From JBBDIP01 sp050260675 (GTDB taxonomy: Bacteria; Bacillota; Sulfobacillia; Fermentithermobacillales; Fermentithermobacillaceae), in NCBI GenBank assembly GCA_050260675.1, contig JBLNCN010000011.1, positions 434,001-498,000 on the forward strand: a stretch of 64,000 nucleotides of DNA. The letters are read 5' to 3'. The position numbers and the translations under genes were made by a program. How positions within the stretch are numbered: position 1 is the first letter of the stretch; every line of letters begins with the position of its first letter. Below are positions 44,236 to 53,389 of this stretch, piece by piece. The notes under the pieces were generated by a model. That model saw nothing but the letters and a program-made list of their open reading frames with translations, did no database searches and had not been told where the DNA came from.

Positions 44236-44631
44236 TTAGGAGCGCAGGAACGCCCCGAGCGCTTTGTCGGTCCTCCCGATATGGGAAGCCCACCAGCCCG
44301 TGAGGAGCTGCTGGGATTCAATCGCCATGAGCGAGCTTGGGCCCTCCTTCTGGAACCGGTCGCGCAGGCGCTTCAGTTTGTCCGTGTAGGCGGTGTGCTC
44401 CAGCCGGTGGCTCAAAAGGCCCGGGTACTTGCGGGCCGTCATGAACTCCTCTTCGGTACCGAAGTGGGTCACGACGTAGTCGCTCAGGAAGCCCAGTACT
44501 TCCCCTACCTGCCCTTTGCCCTTGCCCTGGCCCATCGCTTCGAGGAGGGCATTGACCCTTCTAAATAGCTCCTTATGCTGGTCATCGATTGGTGTGTAGC
44601 CCGTGAGAAGGTCGTCGGTCCAGATCAACAT
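44236..44631 (-). CDS. Bacteriohemerythrin
   Basis: 131 residues with the diiron ligands of hemerythrin in order: DDQHKEL (His19), HFGTEEEFM (His and Glu), SHRLEH (two His) and WWASHIGRTDKALG (His and Asp). It binds O2 reversibly at a di-iron site; in anaerobes it is thought to store or sense oxygen. The ATG at 44631 is chosen because GGAGG precedes it and the protein then starts with the family's MLIWTDDL; the longer frame from 44736 is not conserved. Confidence 0.92.
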   Translation of the reverse strand: MLIWTDDLLTGYTPIDDQHKELFRRVNALLEAMGQGKGKGQVGEVLGFLSDYVVTHFGTEEEFMTARKYPGLLSHRLEHTAYTDKLKRLRDRFQKEGPSSLMAIESQQLLTGWWASHIGRTDKALGAFLRS

Positions 44632-44750
44632 GCGGCTTGTCTCCTCCAGTTCGGCGATTTCCTTTTGAGTTTCATCGGACTGGGAGTCAAACAGGATTAG
44701 CGCCCTGGCCGACCACCGACGCTGTAGAATGCCCAATAGGGCTCGTCGTC

Positions 44751-46571
44751 CTAGTACATCGATCCATCCAGGCCATTTAGCAGGCCGATGCCGGTGATCC
44801 GGCCATCCTTGACTAGATACATGATGCTCCTGGTGCTGTCCTTCGGTGCATGAACGTAGCCGTAGTCGTAGTCGCTGCCGAACCAGTCCTCGTCTTCGTA
44901 CAAGATCTCATCCAGCTTCCTCAATTCCGACGGCAGCCAATGGTCCCACAGCTTCTCCTCCGGGTCACCGATGGCAACTCCCTTAGTGAAGTACCCTTCA
45001 GTAACGCTGCGGATGCAGGTGACCAAGTACACTCCATCCGGGTTGCTAAGATACGTCACCTGGAACCCATCGCCCTCGACGATGGTCACCTGGCCGTAGG
45101 TGTCCGCCCGGACCGTCTCCCGGCTCTTCTCGACAAGGTCAAGCCCAAAGGGGAAGTCGACTGGATAGAAGTTCAGCGACAGCGAGAGTTCGGGGTCGGA
45201 TCCGGGGACGCCAAGATGGAACGTGTCTCCCCGGTGGCTCACGAGGTAGACCAGGCGAGAGCGGAGGGCGGCGGCGTCCTCCGCCGTGAAGCGTTGGTCA
45301 ATGGACCTACTGTAAAGCACACTGTTGTCTCTCCATTGCCGCAGCACGATGTCGCTGATCGCCTCAGTGTACGCGCCATCGGCCACCAGGAACGCCTTGC
45401 CCAGGTAGTAGTTGCGCAGGGTTTGGTTGCTGGTATCTGCCCGCATTTCACTTACGGCTGCGTCGCGCAGTGCAGTCCAGAAGGGGTCCCACCAATCACT
45501 ACCGTAAGCCGCGGTCAGGTCGTCCCAAGTGGTGCGGGTGAATTTCTCCAGGCAGGGCAGAAGCTCGTAGGCGCTAACGTACCCACCTGCGATGAGCTTC
45601 GGGATGTAGTCGTGGATATCGCCGGTGGACTCGGCGAATAGCTCCACCGGGATGCCCGAGTTCTCGGCGCGCTCGAAACTCCCTGGTTTGCTTGCTGTGT
45701 GCCCGAAGGCCTTCTCGATGAACTTGACTGCAGTGTACTGGATGTCCAGCGGAGACTTCAGAGGGTCAAACTGCGAGTCTTGACGCGCGGCATCGACCTC
45801 CGCCTGCAAGGCGGCGTAGTACTCCCTCGACGGGATGCCGTCTTCGTCGGGGAAATACGGATAGATGTTGCCGTATTGGTCGCGCCAGCGCTCCACGCAC
45901 CAGATGCCGTAATCGCCCTGCTTCACCGGCTGGGAGAGAAAAAGCGTCCAGACCTCATCCTTGCTCCCGTTCACTGCGAAATAGGGATAGTACTTGATGA
46001 AGACATGCTCTCCTTCGTACGTGTAGGTCCTTGCGAAGAACTCATCATCGCTGTAAGCGGTCAGGCGGTTACGCTCCACGAAGTCGCTCTTCACGAAATC
46101 GCCAACGGATGAGAGCAGCGTCGCGTAGGCATCCTCTTGACCCTCAGCCGACTGCACGTCTGTGGCGGTGAAGAAGCCATAGTAGTAGGAGCCCTCTTTG
46201 GAGCCCCCTTTCGAGACCTCTTTGGCGAAGAATCTCCCGCCGCTGCCATCAGAGGTCAAGAACTGCTCATGCCGTGCCTCAGTGTAGCGGACTATGCTGA
46301 ACAGGCGTCCCATTCCCTTGTACTTCTCGTAAGTGGATCTCTGATAGACGCTTATGAGGGTGTCCTCATCAGTGGGTTCGTCCGGATCAATGACCAGCTG
46401 ATCCATATACTCTTTCGGTATGGCAATGGCTACGCCGGCCCGTTCATACAGCGTGACACCCTTTTTGGAGTCCCCACCAATCCCGGTGGGCGTGCATCCC
46501 GCGACGGCTACCATGGCGAGGATCACGATGAGCAGCATACCAACTAATATCCTGGGCCTTCGTGCGATCAT
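44751..46571 (-). CDS. Large lipoprotein of unknown function
   Basis: 606 residues. Lipobox VAVAGC (Cys about 26) gives a lipid-anchored extracytoplasmic protein. The N-terminal part has a GVTLYERAGVAIAIPKEYMDQL stretch (shortened here: AGVAIAIPKEY) seen in many Bacillota lipoproteins; the rest is rich in aromatic residues (WDPFWTALRDAA; DWFGSDYDYGY) with no domain I recognise. The ATG at 46571 has GGAGCGG before it. Confidence 0.75.
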   Translation of the reverse strand: MIARRPRILVGMLLIVILAMVAVAGCTPTGIGGDSKKGVTLYERAGVAIAIPKEYMDQLVIDPDEPTDEDTLISVYQRSTYEKYKGMGRLFSIVRYTEARHEQFLTSDGSGGRFFAKEVSKGGSKEGSYYYGFFTATDVQSAEGQEDAYATLLSSVGDFVKSDFVERNRLTAYSDDEFFARTYTYEGEHVFIKYYPYFAVNGSKDEVWTLFLSQPVKQGDYGIWCVERWRDQYGNIYPYFPDEDGIPSREYYAALQAEVDAARQDSQFDPLKSPLDIQYTAVKFIEKAFGHTASKPGSFERAENSGIPVELFAESTGDIHDYIPKLIAGGYVSAYELLPCLEKFTRTTWDDLTAAYGSDWWDPFWTALRDAAVSEMRADTSNQTLRNYYLGKAFLVADGAYTEAISDIVLRQWRDNSVLYSRSIDQRFTAEDAAALRSRLVYLVSHRGDTFHLGVPGSDPELSLSLNFYPVDFPFGLDLVEKSRETVRADTYGQVTIVEGDGFQVTYLSNPDGVYLVTCIRSVTEGYFTKGVAIGDPEEKLWDHWLPSELRKLDEILYEDEDWFGSDYDYGYVHAPKDSTRSIMYLVKDGRITGIGLLNGLDGSMY

Positions 46572-46749
46572 TGTTATCCGCTCCTTGACTCCGGCTTTAC
46601 CTGACACAATTGCGGCGATTGTTCAGGAGTACAGACGACTGGGAGGCATTTTGGTTTCAACCGGAGCTACTGCGTTCAGTGCTTTCGATGCCGGGACGCG
46701 CCGCCATCGCCACGTAGTTGGCTGTCCTAGTGAGTCACCCAGAGGCCAG

Positions 46750-46778
46750 TTGACATACCAAGTGCTGAAGCTTAAGGT
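46750..46778 (+). promoter_or_regulatory. Promoter of toxin-antitoxin operon
   Basis: TTGACA (46750-46755), 17-base spacer, TAAGGT (46773-46778), 20 bases before the antitoxin start. The -10 is weak, as is common for self-repressed toxin-antitoxin promoters. Confidence 0.5.
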
Positions 46779-46798
46779 TAATCTAGAGGTGAGTTCAA

Positions 46799-47077
46799 AT
46801 GGAAGATGTTCTTGGAGTGGAGGAAGCAAGACGTACGCTGGGCGACCTAGTTAGCGATGTCAGCGGTACCAATAAGGCCGTCATAATAACTAGGCGTACC
46901 AAGGAAAAGGCGGTCTTGCTCGGCTATGAGGAGTATAAGAAACTTCAGGGCATGGCGGCTACAGTCTCATCCATGAAGGTTTCGGAATCCCTATCGCGGA
47001 TACATGCAGCCGTCAAGAACGCGGGGGTTCCTTCGTCTGCTGTAGCGGAAGTCGTCCGAGAGGTCCGTACACGTTGA
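46799..47077 (+). CDS. Phd/YefM-type antitoxin
   Basis: 92 residues. VEEARRTLGDLVSDV followed by ITRRTKEKAVLLGYEEYKKLQ matches the Phd/YefM DNA-binding fold; the C-terminal 40 residues would wrap the toxin. Start: ATG at 46799 after GAGGTGAG. The stop overlaps the toxin TTG (TTGA), the usual coupling of antitoxin and toxin. Confidence 0.88.
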   Translation: MEDVLGVEEARRTLGDLVSDVSGTNKAVIITRRTKEKAVLLGYEEYKKLQGMAATVSSMKVSESLSRIHAAVKNAGVPSSAVAEVVREVRTR

Positions 47078-47487
47078 CCAAAGTAGTGATGGATACCAAC
47101 TGCCTCGTGTCGGCGATCGGGTGGGATGGCCCCCCTCATCGGATCCTTCTAGCCTGCCTGAGGGGTACGCTTGAGCTGTGTATCAGCCCGGCGATTCTCG
47201 AAGAACTCACCAAAGTGCTCTCCCGCCCCCGACTGGCCGTCATCGCCGCTCACCCTGACTTGCCTACCGTGCTGTCCTGGTTACACACCTCTACTCACCT
47301 CGTCTTTCCATCGCTTGCACTCAGCGTCGTGGCTGAAGATCCTGATGATAATCACATCATCGAGTGCGCGGTGGAATCTGGAGCAGAAGCGGTGATCACA
47401 GGCGATGATCACCTAGCAAGCATCAAGAGCTACCAGGGGATACTGTTCCTTCGCCCGACCGAGGCGTGCGAGCGTTTCGGAATCTGA
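47074..47487 (+). CDS. PIN-domain toxin (ribonuclease)
   Basis: 137 residues. PIN acidic residues are at MDTNCLVSA (Asp7), ILEELTKVL (Glu) and AEDPDDNHIIECAVE plus VITGDDHL. This matches the 'putative toxin, PIN family' group (COG1569). Such toxins are Mg-dependent RNases neutralised by the preceding antitoxin. TTG start overlaps the antitoxin stop. Confidence 0.88.
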   Translation: MTKVVMDTNCLVSAIGWDGPPHRILLACLRGTLELCISPAILEELTKVLSRPRLAVIAAHPDLPTVLSWLHTSTHLVFPSLALSVVAEDPDDNHIIECAVESGAEAVITGDDHLASIKSYQGILFLRPTEACERFGI

Positions 47488-47567
47488 TTTCAGGATGTTG
47501 CTCAGCCTCCCCGTCCCTCTATGATGGGAATCGCACAAAGGGGAAATGGCCACCGCCTCGCCAGAGG

Positions 47568-47595
47568 AAAAGGGGCACGCTCTCAGGCGTGCCCC
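47568..47595 (-). terminator. Rho-independent terminator (minus strand)
   Basis: GGGGCACGC pairs with GCGTGCCCC around a six-base loop; on the minus strand it is followed by TTTTCCTC. It ends the former chemotaxis transcript, 36 bases after the cheW remnant. Confidence 0.85.
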
Positions 47596-47630
47596 GATGC
47601 GAGGATCCTTCCCAATCACACTCTCAGATC

Positions 47631-47975
47631 TCATTCATCCTGAGTTGCTGCTTCTACTGCTGCATCCCCTCCTACGCTGTTCGCAACGTCAACCAGAGCC
47701 TGCAGGTTCATCAGGGTCACCATCCTGTCTCCAAGCCTCACGATCCCTGAGAAACACGTCCTGGCTGCCTTCCCAAACAGGTCGGGGACAGGCTCTACGG
47801 CCCCTTCCGCCAACCGCAGGACCTCGGAGACGAGTCCACCGTGAGGCCGACCATGCTCCCTCCGGGTTTGACGATCACGATGCGGGACTCGTCTCCTGAT
47901 GCCGAGGGCGGCATCCCGAGCCGCTGCCTAAGGTCGAGGACGGGCAAGTGCCTTCCTTTGATGCCACGGTTGCCA
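47631..47975 (-). pseudogene. cheW remnant, truncated and frameshifted
   Basis: The minus strand reads as the C-terminal half of CheW: RGIKGRHLPVLDLRQRLG, IVIVKPGGSMVGLTVDS, then after a one-base frameshift near 47850 SEVLRLAEGAVEPVPDLFG and SGIVRLGDRMVTLMNL. The N-terminal half is missing; the remnant begins only a few bases after the chemoreceptor stop. CheW couples receptors to CheA; this copy cannot be functional. Confidence 0.8.
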
Positions 47976-47979
47976 CCTC

Positions 47980-48640
47980 CTAGACCTTGAACTTCTTGAG
48001 CGAATCCTGCAGCCTCTGCGCCATCACAGCCAGGGACTGGGCGGATTCGGCGACCTGACGACCAAGTCGCCGGAAGTCGCTTGCGAAGCTACTGACGCCA
48101 GCGCAACTAGCGGCTTGGATATTGCGCGGGACAAGGTTATGGCCAGGGTGAGACCTACCACCAATGAAACTGCCGCCGCGCCTATCATTAATGAGGTGGT
48201 GACGGCGGAGGAGCGGTCCAGTCTAGCATCCTCCTCACCCAAATGAGTGTGTATCTCCGCCACCCAATCCTCGACGTCTACATGGAACTCTTCCAGGCTG
48301 ACATCGGATTTTGCCAGTAAGGTTTCGATTTCCCCTTCCTGGCCGCGGTCGTGAGCTGCCAGGATCGCCTCCGCATCAGCTACCACCTATACCACTCTAC
48401 TGCAGCTTCATCGCCGGTCAGGACGTGTTCCCGCACGGCAACCAGGTGCTCCAGCGCCGTCCCTCGGATCTCAAGTAGACCCTCCAGGATCTCGATGTCG
48501 CCGTCGACCATCGCCTTGTAGCCACCGCCCACTGACCGGAGCCCGAGGATACCTGCTCCGCCTACGATAGTCAGGAGCACAAGCACCGCCGCGAACGCCA
48601 TGATCATCTTTATCTGTATGCCCATACCACGCTTGCTCAC
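47980..48640 (-). pseudogene. Methyl-accepting chemotaxis protein, internally deleted
   Basis: A GTG at 48640 with a good ribosome site opens a receptor N-terminus: a membrane helix (MIMAFAAVLVLLTIVGG), then a four-helix-like sensor, a frameshift near 48386, a second membrane helix (VSLVVGLTLAITLS) and the start of HAMP (ATSGDLVVR). The sequence then jumps directly, out of frame, to the receptor C-terminus VAESAQSLAVMAQRLQDSLK and a stop. The entire methylation and signalling region, several hundred residues, is gone. Confidence 0.85.
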
Positions 48641-49257
48641 TACCTCTTCACCTCCGCTTGGATTTGCTGCCACGGTAGTGAGATTCGGAAAAGTGGGCAT
48701 GAACAGGCATGATAAAAAGCTTCACAAACTTCCGCAGGGCGAACTCCTTTGCTCCGACGGCTCAGATGATGTGCTGCTAAAGCTCATCATGTATGAGAGA
48801 GTGCCAGCGTGAGCACTGCTTCCGGTGCATGAAAACTGAGCCTCTTTTTTGAGCCTCTATGCTGCGACTTTAACTGGTTTTAAGGTCACTTGCAGGGGTT
48901 TTTGTAACTTTAGCAAGCAAGTCCAGAAGGGGCCGGGCATTCGGTAGCGAAAATCATCAATGAACGCCCGAGAAGCACCCAATAGTTGAACCCGATCCGC
49001 TGAATGGGGGCATGTAGGACGTGGGTCTGTCTTTCAGCGCATTCATCAGCGACACTCTGCTCGGAGGACATGAAGTACCGGAAGCGCTGGTGCGTGAGTT
49101 GCTAGCAGGTGCTGTCAGAGTCACAGGCTGCTCATGTGCGCAGGCCTGGCTGCATGATGGGCAGCGTCTCTCGCCGTTCCTCGCCGATCCCACCGCTACT
49201 CCGCCGCGACTCTGGACAAAAGGCGAATAGGCTCGGGATAACAAGCGGGAAAAGAAA
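48641..49257. other. Gene-poor stretch before the integrated element
   Basis: No gene is recognised on either strand. An open frame at 49021-49230 on the plus strand (69 codons) has no ribosome site or recognised motif. A T-rich section at 48838-48920 with a repeated GAGCCTCT may be debris of an insertion sequence, but no transposase fragment or terminal repeat could be confirmed. Confidence 0.5.
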
Positions 49258-49302
49258 TGGTCGGGGCGACTGGACTTGAACCAGCGACCTCATGGTCCCG
49301 AA
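49258..49302 (-). repeat. Left attachment site (duplicate of tRNA-Pro 3' half)
   Basis: 45 bases identical to 55815-55859, covering the CCA end, T arm, variable loop and anticodon arm up to the anticodon loop of tRNA-Pro. Beyond 49302 the similarity stops abruptly, so this is a displaced tRNA fragment, not a working tRNA. Confidence 0.9.
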
Positions 49303-50018
49303 ACACATGAGTACCGTTTCGCCCTGTCCCTGGCTATCCCTCCTTGTCATTCTAGCAGGGCTTTTGTTTTTCCTCTAGCCTCCTTGATCCCGGCCTTTCC
49401 GGCCTGTTTTCAACCCAACTGCACGGGAACTGCACGGAAAACCGGCCCACTGAGCAGCCAGATGATCGCTGTTGGTGCACCGTACATTCTTACTTCGCCA
49501 TCGCGGCGCTTCAGGCTCCTACATGATAGGAGCCTGCAAGACACCCCCAAACGCCCGGCCATGATCCGGACCGGGGCCGTCTGTGTCGTGAACCCTCAGG
49601 CGGCCCCCTAAGACTCCTCCCTACTTCTCCGGGCCCAAAACAGGCGCCGGCGGAACCTGGCCTACTCGCACCGAGAGGGGCCAAGACCGAGGCTCCTGAG
49701 CCTCCTACACGTCCCGTTCAAAGGTCTGTTGGCAACCTTCAAGCCAGCCCGTGGCCGTAAGCCCTACGTCGCACCATTACACGGTGCACCTTCAAGGAAG
49801 GCGTGACGTAGCCGCCACCGAGGCCTTGACCTCACCCCTTGAGAGGGGCACGTGGCACTTGCTCATCGAGTGCTCTCTGACAACTCATAACAGGAGACGC
49901 TGACGCGGAAGGAACAAAAGCCGAGACCAAGCGCGGCGTTACGAGTGCGAGCGGAGGAAAAGCCCGAGAAACGTCTCGAGGCCCTGGTACCACCTTGCCT
50001 GATTGGAGGGGATTCCTA
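49303..50018. other. Non-coding left end of the element
   Basis: No gene is recognised. It holds one copy of the 25-bp arm-type repeat (49415-49439) and several small inverted repeats, including GCACC/GGTGC near 49770 inside CTACGTC/GACGTAG, and CCCCTTGAGAGGGG near 49836. These could serve recombination or RNA structure; nothing further can be said. Confidence 0.5.
49415..49439. repeat. Integrase arm-type repeat, left copy
   Basis: A 25-base sequence containing AACTGCACGG twice, 11 bases apart, identical to 55745-55769 beside the right end. Paired direct repeats near both ends of an integrated element are typical arm-binding sites of tyrosine integrases. Confidence 0.7.
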
Positions 50019-51035
50019 GTGTACATCGACATGCCTGAACCCAAGACCGGGATGGAGAAGAATCTGTTCGAGCAACTGCATCTAGTAATGACGCACGCAC
50101 GGCAAGGCAGCCTGGAAACGCGCCGACGTTACGCTAGCGCCGGGTTCCGATTCCTACGATGGCTGGCCGGCAGATTTCACACCAAGCGGCTGGCTAACAT
50201 GGACCGCAAGCATCTGGAATGCTACGCCGCATACCTCAAGGACGAAGAGCTAGCAGCAAAGACCATCGAGACCGAGCTAAGCGCGCTGCGGTGGATTCAT
50301 TCACAAGTATCTGCACCGACGAACAAGATCCGCAAAGGTCCGGGCTCAAACCTCGCTCTTGGCGTTGGCCACGATTCCCGCATGGGCGTCCACCGGGAAT
50401 GGACCTCTGATGAACTAGATGAGATGGCGGACTTGGCGGCAATGAGCGGTCGGCAGGATGTTGCGATACTGATAAGGCTGGCGTCGGCGACAGGCTTGCG
50501 GCTGAACGAGATCTGTGGCCTCCGGCGCCACCAAGCCGAGTCTGCACTCCGCGGCAAGTATCTGCGGGTGAAGGGCAAGAACGGCAAGGTCCGTGACATC
50601 CCTGTGAACGCGGAGGCGTCTCTCCTGCTCCTTAAGGCCGTGCAAGGTGTAAAGCGCGGGTGATACCTGTTCTGCCCGGAGGACAAGAGCATTCCCGAGT
50701 ACAAGGCGGATGTCGGAGCCTTCATCCGACGGCACCGGGATGCAGTTCAAGATGAGGAGAGAGGCGAGTCCGCGCACAACGTACGAGCGGGTGACAAGGC
50801 TGCGTTGAGCATGCATGGGCTGCGCTACAAGTATGTGCAAGATGAGTACAGGCGCCTCGTGTCCTCCGGAAAGCCGCCTGAAGATGCGCAACTACAAGTC
50901 ATGAAGCAGGTGGGCCATGAGAGACGGTCTGAGGCGGTTAGATACGGTGTGCCGGATCTGCCAAAGCAAGAGTCGCTGTTTGAGCCCGAGGATAAGGAAC
51001 TTCCTCATGGCCGCGGCAAGATCAAACCTAGGTAG
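50019..51035 (+). pseudogene. Tyrosine recombinase interrupted by an in-frame TGA
   Basis: From a GTG at 50019 (GGAGGGG upstream) the frame encodes a phage-integrase SAM-like N-domain and the start of the catalytic domain, including ATGLRLNEICGL (catalytic Arg). It meets a TGA at 50661, then continues in the same frame: YLFCPEDK, MHGLRYKYVQDEY (HxxR), QVGHERRSEAVRYGV (His and a candidate Tyr) to 51035. Family members usually have an arginine-like residue before YLF, so a CGA to TGA change is likely. Inactive unless the stop is read through. Confidence 0.82.
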
Positions 51036-51518
51036 ATCCTGTGTCTGCAATGGCCGGGCGTCGGTTGTCGTCCGGGCCTCTGACGCTCGGCCGCAGTATC
51101 TGTGGGGCCATCATCGTCCGAGAGCGGCTCATCGTGGTTGCGCGCAAGCTGAACAAACTCGGGAGAGTACTGTCGTGGTCTTGACATTGTGGATACCACC
51201 TTGTGGCCCTACACCCATATCTTAGTATGTCCACCAAACCGGATCACTAGATTTCGGATGCCGCAGTTGGGTGAGCTCAGTGAAGAGGGAGAGGGTTGGG
51301 CAATGGATCGATCTTCAGGCGTTCCATGGTGGTCGTACGAGACTCCCTTCGTGAGCTCGGGAAGGTTGATAGAAACTGACTGAATATTATAACTATGCAA
51401 GAGGAAAAATACAGTGCTGGGAAGAATAGGAACGGTGCGAGTCGTGCGCGATGCTTTGGGAGGGAGGTGTCTGTTGTCACGATGCACGCTCGACACTGGC
51501 CTCCGGGAGGTTACTAAG
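51036..51518. other. Gene-poor stretch inside the element
   Basis: No convincing gene. On the minus strand a short frame (51005-51199) begins MSRPRQYSPEFVQLAR, reminiscent of the start of IS3-type OrfA transposases, but the similarity ends at once. An A/T-rich section near 51380-51410 may hold the promoter of the following gene. Confidence 0.45.
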
Positions 51519-52355
51519 TTGAAAGAAACCCGAAAGCTGATCCTAGTTCTTCTGTTGCTTACCCTGATCCTGCCATGCGGGTTCATCCAAGCTGCCCCCG
51601 GCCCAATCAAGGAACTGGTGGTTGTCAACGAAATGCTGACCATACCGCGGGATGAGATGGGTAAGTACGGGGAGGTCTTGACGGCCGAGATAGGCCAGAC
51701 ACTTGGCGCTCTCAACGGCCGTCCAGAGCTGTGGAGAGTCGACGAGACCTCATCGACACTGATCATTGACGTGACTAGGCTTCGGGCAGCGCTCCGCGAT
51801 GACGCTGATTTGATTCTCTCCAATACCTCGGCCGTGTTTGTCTGGGCTAGTAGATGGAATGGCATTCAAGTAACCGTGGTTAAGAGCAGAGCCAAGTCGT
51901 CCGGGGACTTCTCGGCCCTGACTCTCACGCCCTACTACGATCATAACCTTCTTGACACGTGGGATGGCTCCGACCAGACGAATACGCCTGTGACGGACTG
52001 GCTTCGTGGACCGGGCGAAGTGGGTCGTTACTGGGAATGGACGTACAATTGGACATGGACTGATGGCGGAGGTAATGCGTCCAGTGGGCTCGTGCTCGGC
52101 TGGTTGGCATGTAATCCAAGCTGGGGCTATTCCGAGGGCGGGACCTATACCTTCCCAGTTCCCGCCGGCCAGGAAGGTCGGGTGGTGAAGGAGGACAACT
52201 TCTATTACACCTATGCCGAATATGACGAGTGGTACTACTATGAGAACCCGGACATTCCTGACCAGTGGTTGTGCACCTATACGGGACGTTATACTGCGAG
52301 ATCCAAGAAGTTCTGGGAGCGCGTCTACTGGTGCGAGTATCGCCCGGCAACTTAG
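51519..52355 (+). CDS. Secreted protein of unknown function (element cargo)
   Basis: 278 residues from a TTG at 51519 (GGGAGG upstream). A signal peptide (LILVLLLLTLILPCGFIQA) is followed by a mature protein with no membrane helix. The C-terminal third is very rich in Tyr and Trp (YYDHNLLDTWDG, WEWTYNWTWTDGG, YYTYAEYDEWYYY). No known domain is recognised. It is followed by a second exported protein gene after 93 bases; the pair is the main cargo of the element. Confidence 0.78.
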   Translation: MKETRKLILVLLLLTLILPCGFIQAAPGPIKELVVVNEMLTIPRDEMGKYGEVLTAEIGQTLGALNGRPELWRVDETSSTLIIDVTRLRAALRDDADLILSNTSAVFVWASRWNGIQVTVVKSRAKSSGDFSALTLTPYYDHNLLDTWDGSDQTNTPVTDWLRGPGEVGRYWEWTYNWTWTDGGGNASSGLVLGWLACNPSWGYSEGGTYTFPVPAGQEGRVVKEDNFYYTYAEYDEWYYYENPDIPDQWLCTYTGRYTARSKKFWERVYWCEYRPAT

Positions 52356-52448
52356 AGCAATAGTCTGAAAGCGGGGCCTCTTCAGGGCTCGGTCGTCCGA
52401 CCGAGTCCTTGTCCCGATTCCTGGATTTCAGGCATGGGAGGAGTAGAG

Positions 52449-53189
52449 ATGCCAAGGAACCTTACTAGGGGGCTGCTTGCAGGGACCTTTCTGTTGGTGC
52501 TATTTGCTGCGTGGCGTGCTGGCCCTGTGTTTCTTTACCATTCCGGCGTAGTGGCTACATACCCGGGCGAGACCATCACCCTTCGTTTCCACTATAGCGA
52601 CTGGGGACTCTGGCCAACGCGTCTGACGGTCCGTTCCTTCGTTGGTGAAGGTTGCGAAGGAATAGAGATCATGGACAGCAGTAGTCACCGAGGGTTGGCG
52701 CCTGGCTCAAAGGGATTGGTCGAGGTTAAGATACGAGTCACACGGGAGGGCAGCATTGCTGTTCGCGCAGCAGTTGTGCAGCTGAAAGGACAAGAGATGG
52801 TAGCTCCGATTGGCTACGTGGGTCTGGTGTCCGACCAAGGCTGGACTGAAGACTGGAGTTCTGGCATGAAGGCTGTGGCGCTTGACAGGTCGTTCTTGGC
52901 TGTGCCGGACCAGACCCAGCTATCCCTGAATGTGCCTATTGCCAGAGGAACTGCGGTGGAGATTCTTGCTCCCGAACCGCCTCCTGGATCAAGAATTACT
53001 ATTGGTCCCTTAGAGCGAATGTCTGACAGCTCAACACTCAATTCTCGCTGGCAGTTGGACATTCCGGATGATCTATGGGTAGCCTCTTCGTGCTTCCTGT
53101 TCCGGCCAGTGGTTCGCGTGTCGTCTGAAGAGGAAGAGTCAGTGGAGCTTGGCCCGTTGTTGGAGATTCTTACCGCAGTTCGAAGGTAG
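52449..53189 (+). CDS. Membrane-anchored extracytoplasmic protein (element cargo)
   Basis: 246 residues from an ATG at 52449 (GGGAGGAG upstream). One N-terminal helix (GLLAGTFLLVLFAAW) without a lipobox acts as anchor or signal; the rest is soluble and beta-rich (TYPGETITLRFHYSDWG, LVEVKIRVTREGSIAVRAAV), perhaps Ig-like folds. No family recognised. The GC content seems slightly lower than the chromosome average. Probably expressed with the preceding secreted protein. Confidence 0.75.
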   Translation: MPRNLTRGLLAGTFLLVLFAAWRAGPVFLYHSGVVATYPGETITLRFHYSDWGLWPTRLTVRSFVGEGCEGIEIMDSSSHRGLAPGSKGLVEVKIRVTREGSIAVRAAVVQLKGQEMVAPIGYVGLVSDQGWTEDWSSGMKAVALDRSFLAVPDQTQLSLNVPIARGTAVEILAPEPPPGSRITIGPLERMSDSSTLNSRWQLDIPDDLWVASSCFLFRPVVRVSSEEEESVELGPLLEILTAVRR

Positions 53190-53389
53190 CGGCGCGATCC
53201 TCGCGGCTAAGCAGAGACGCAAAGCCAGCGAGGGTAAGTCCCTAATAGCTCCGTCGGTGACGCATACGACAACGCGGAAGAAAGCTTTCATCTCAACCCT
53301 GCAGACCAGACTGCTGGACGGGACGACATGGCAGACAAGAGCAACGCTTCGGTCGGCGGTGTTCGAGTACATCGAGGCGGACGGCGGCC

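Noticed and set aside
48838..48925. IS21-like insertion-sequence end
   Set aside because: The T-rich AAAACTGAGCC-type section is suggestive, but no transposase remnant or terminal inverted repeat could be shown.
49021..49230. 69-codon plus-strand frame
   Set aside because: No ribosome site, no recognised motif, and surrounded by apparent non-coding sequence.
49261..49320. Second tRNA-Pro gene
   Set aside because: Identity to the tRNA ends in the anticodon loop; the 5' half is absent, so it is an attachment-site duplicate.
50661..50663. Selenocysteine codon in the integrase
   Set aside because: No SECIS-like hairpin was noticed after the TGA and the family does not use selenocysteine at this position; a nonsense change is simpler.
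51005..51199. IS3 OrfA transposase fragment (minus strand)
   Set aside because: Only about a dozen residues (PRQYSPEFVQLA) resemble the OrfA start; the rest shows no similarity and no inverted repeats were found.
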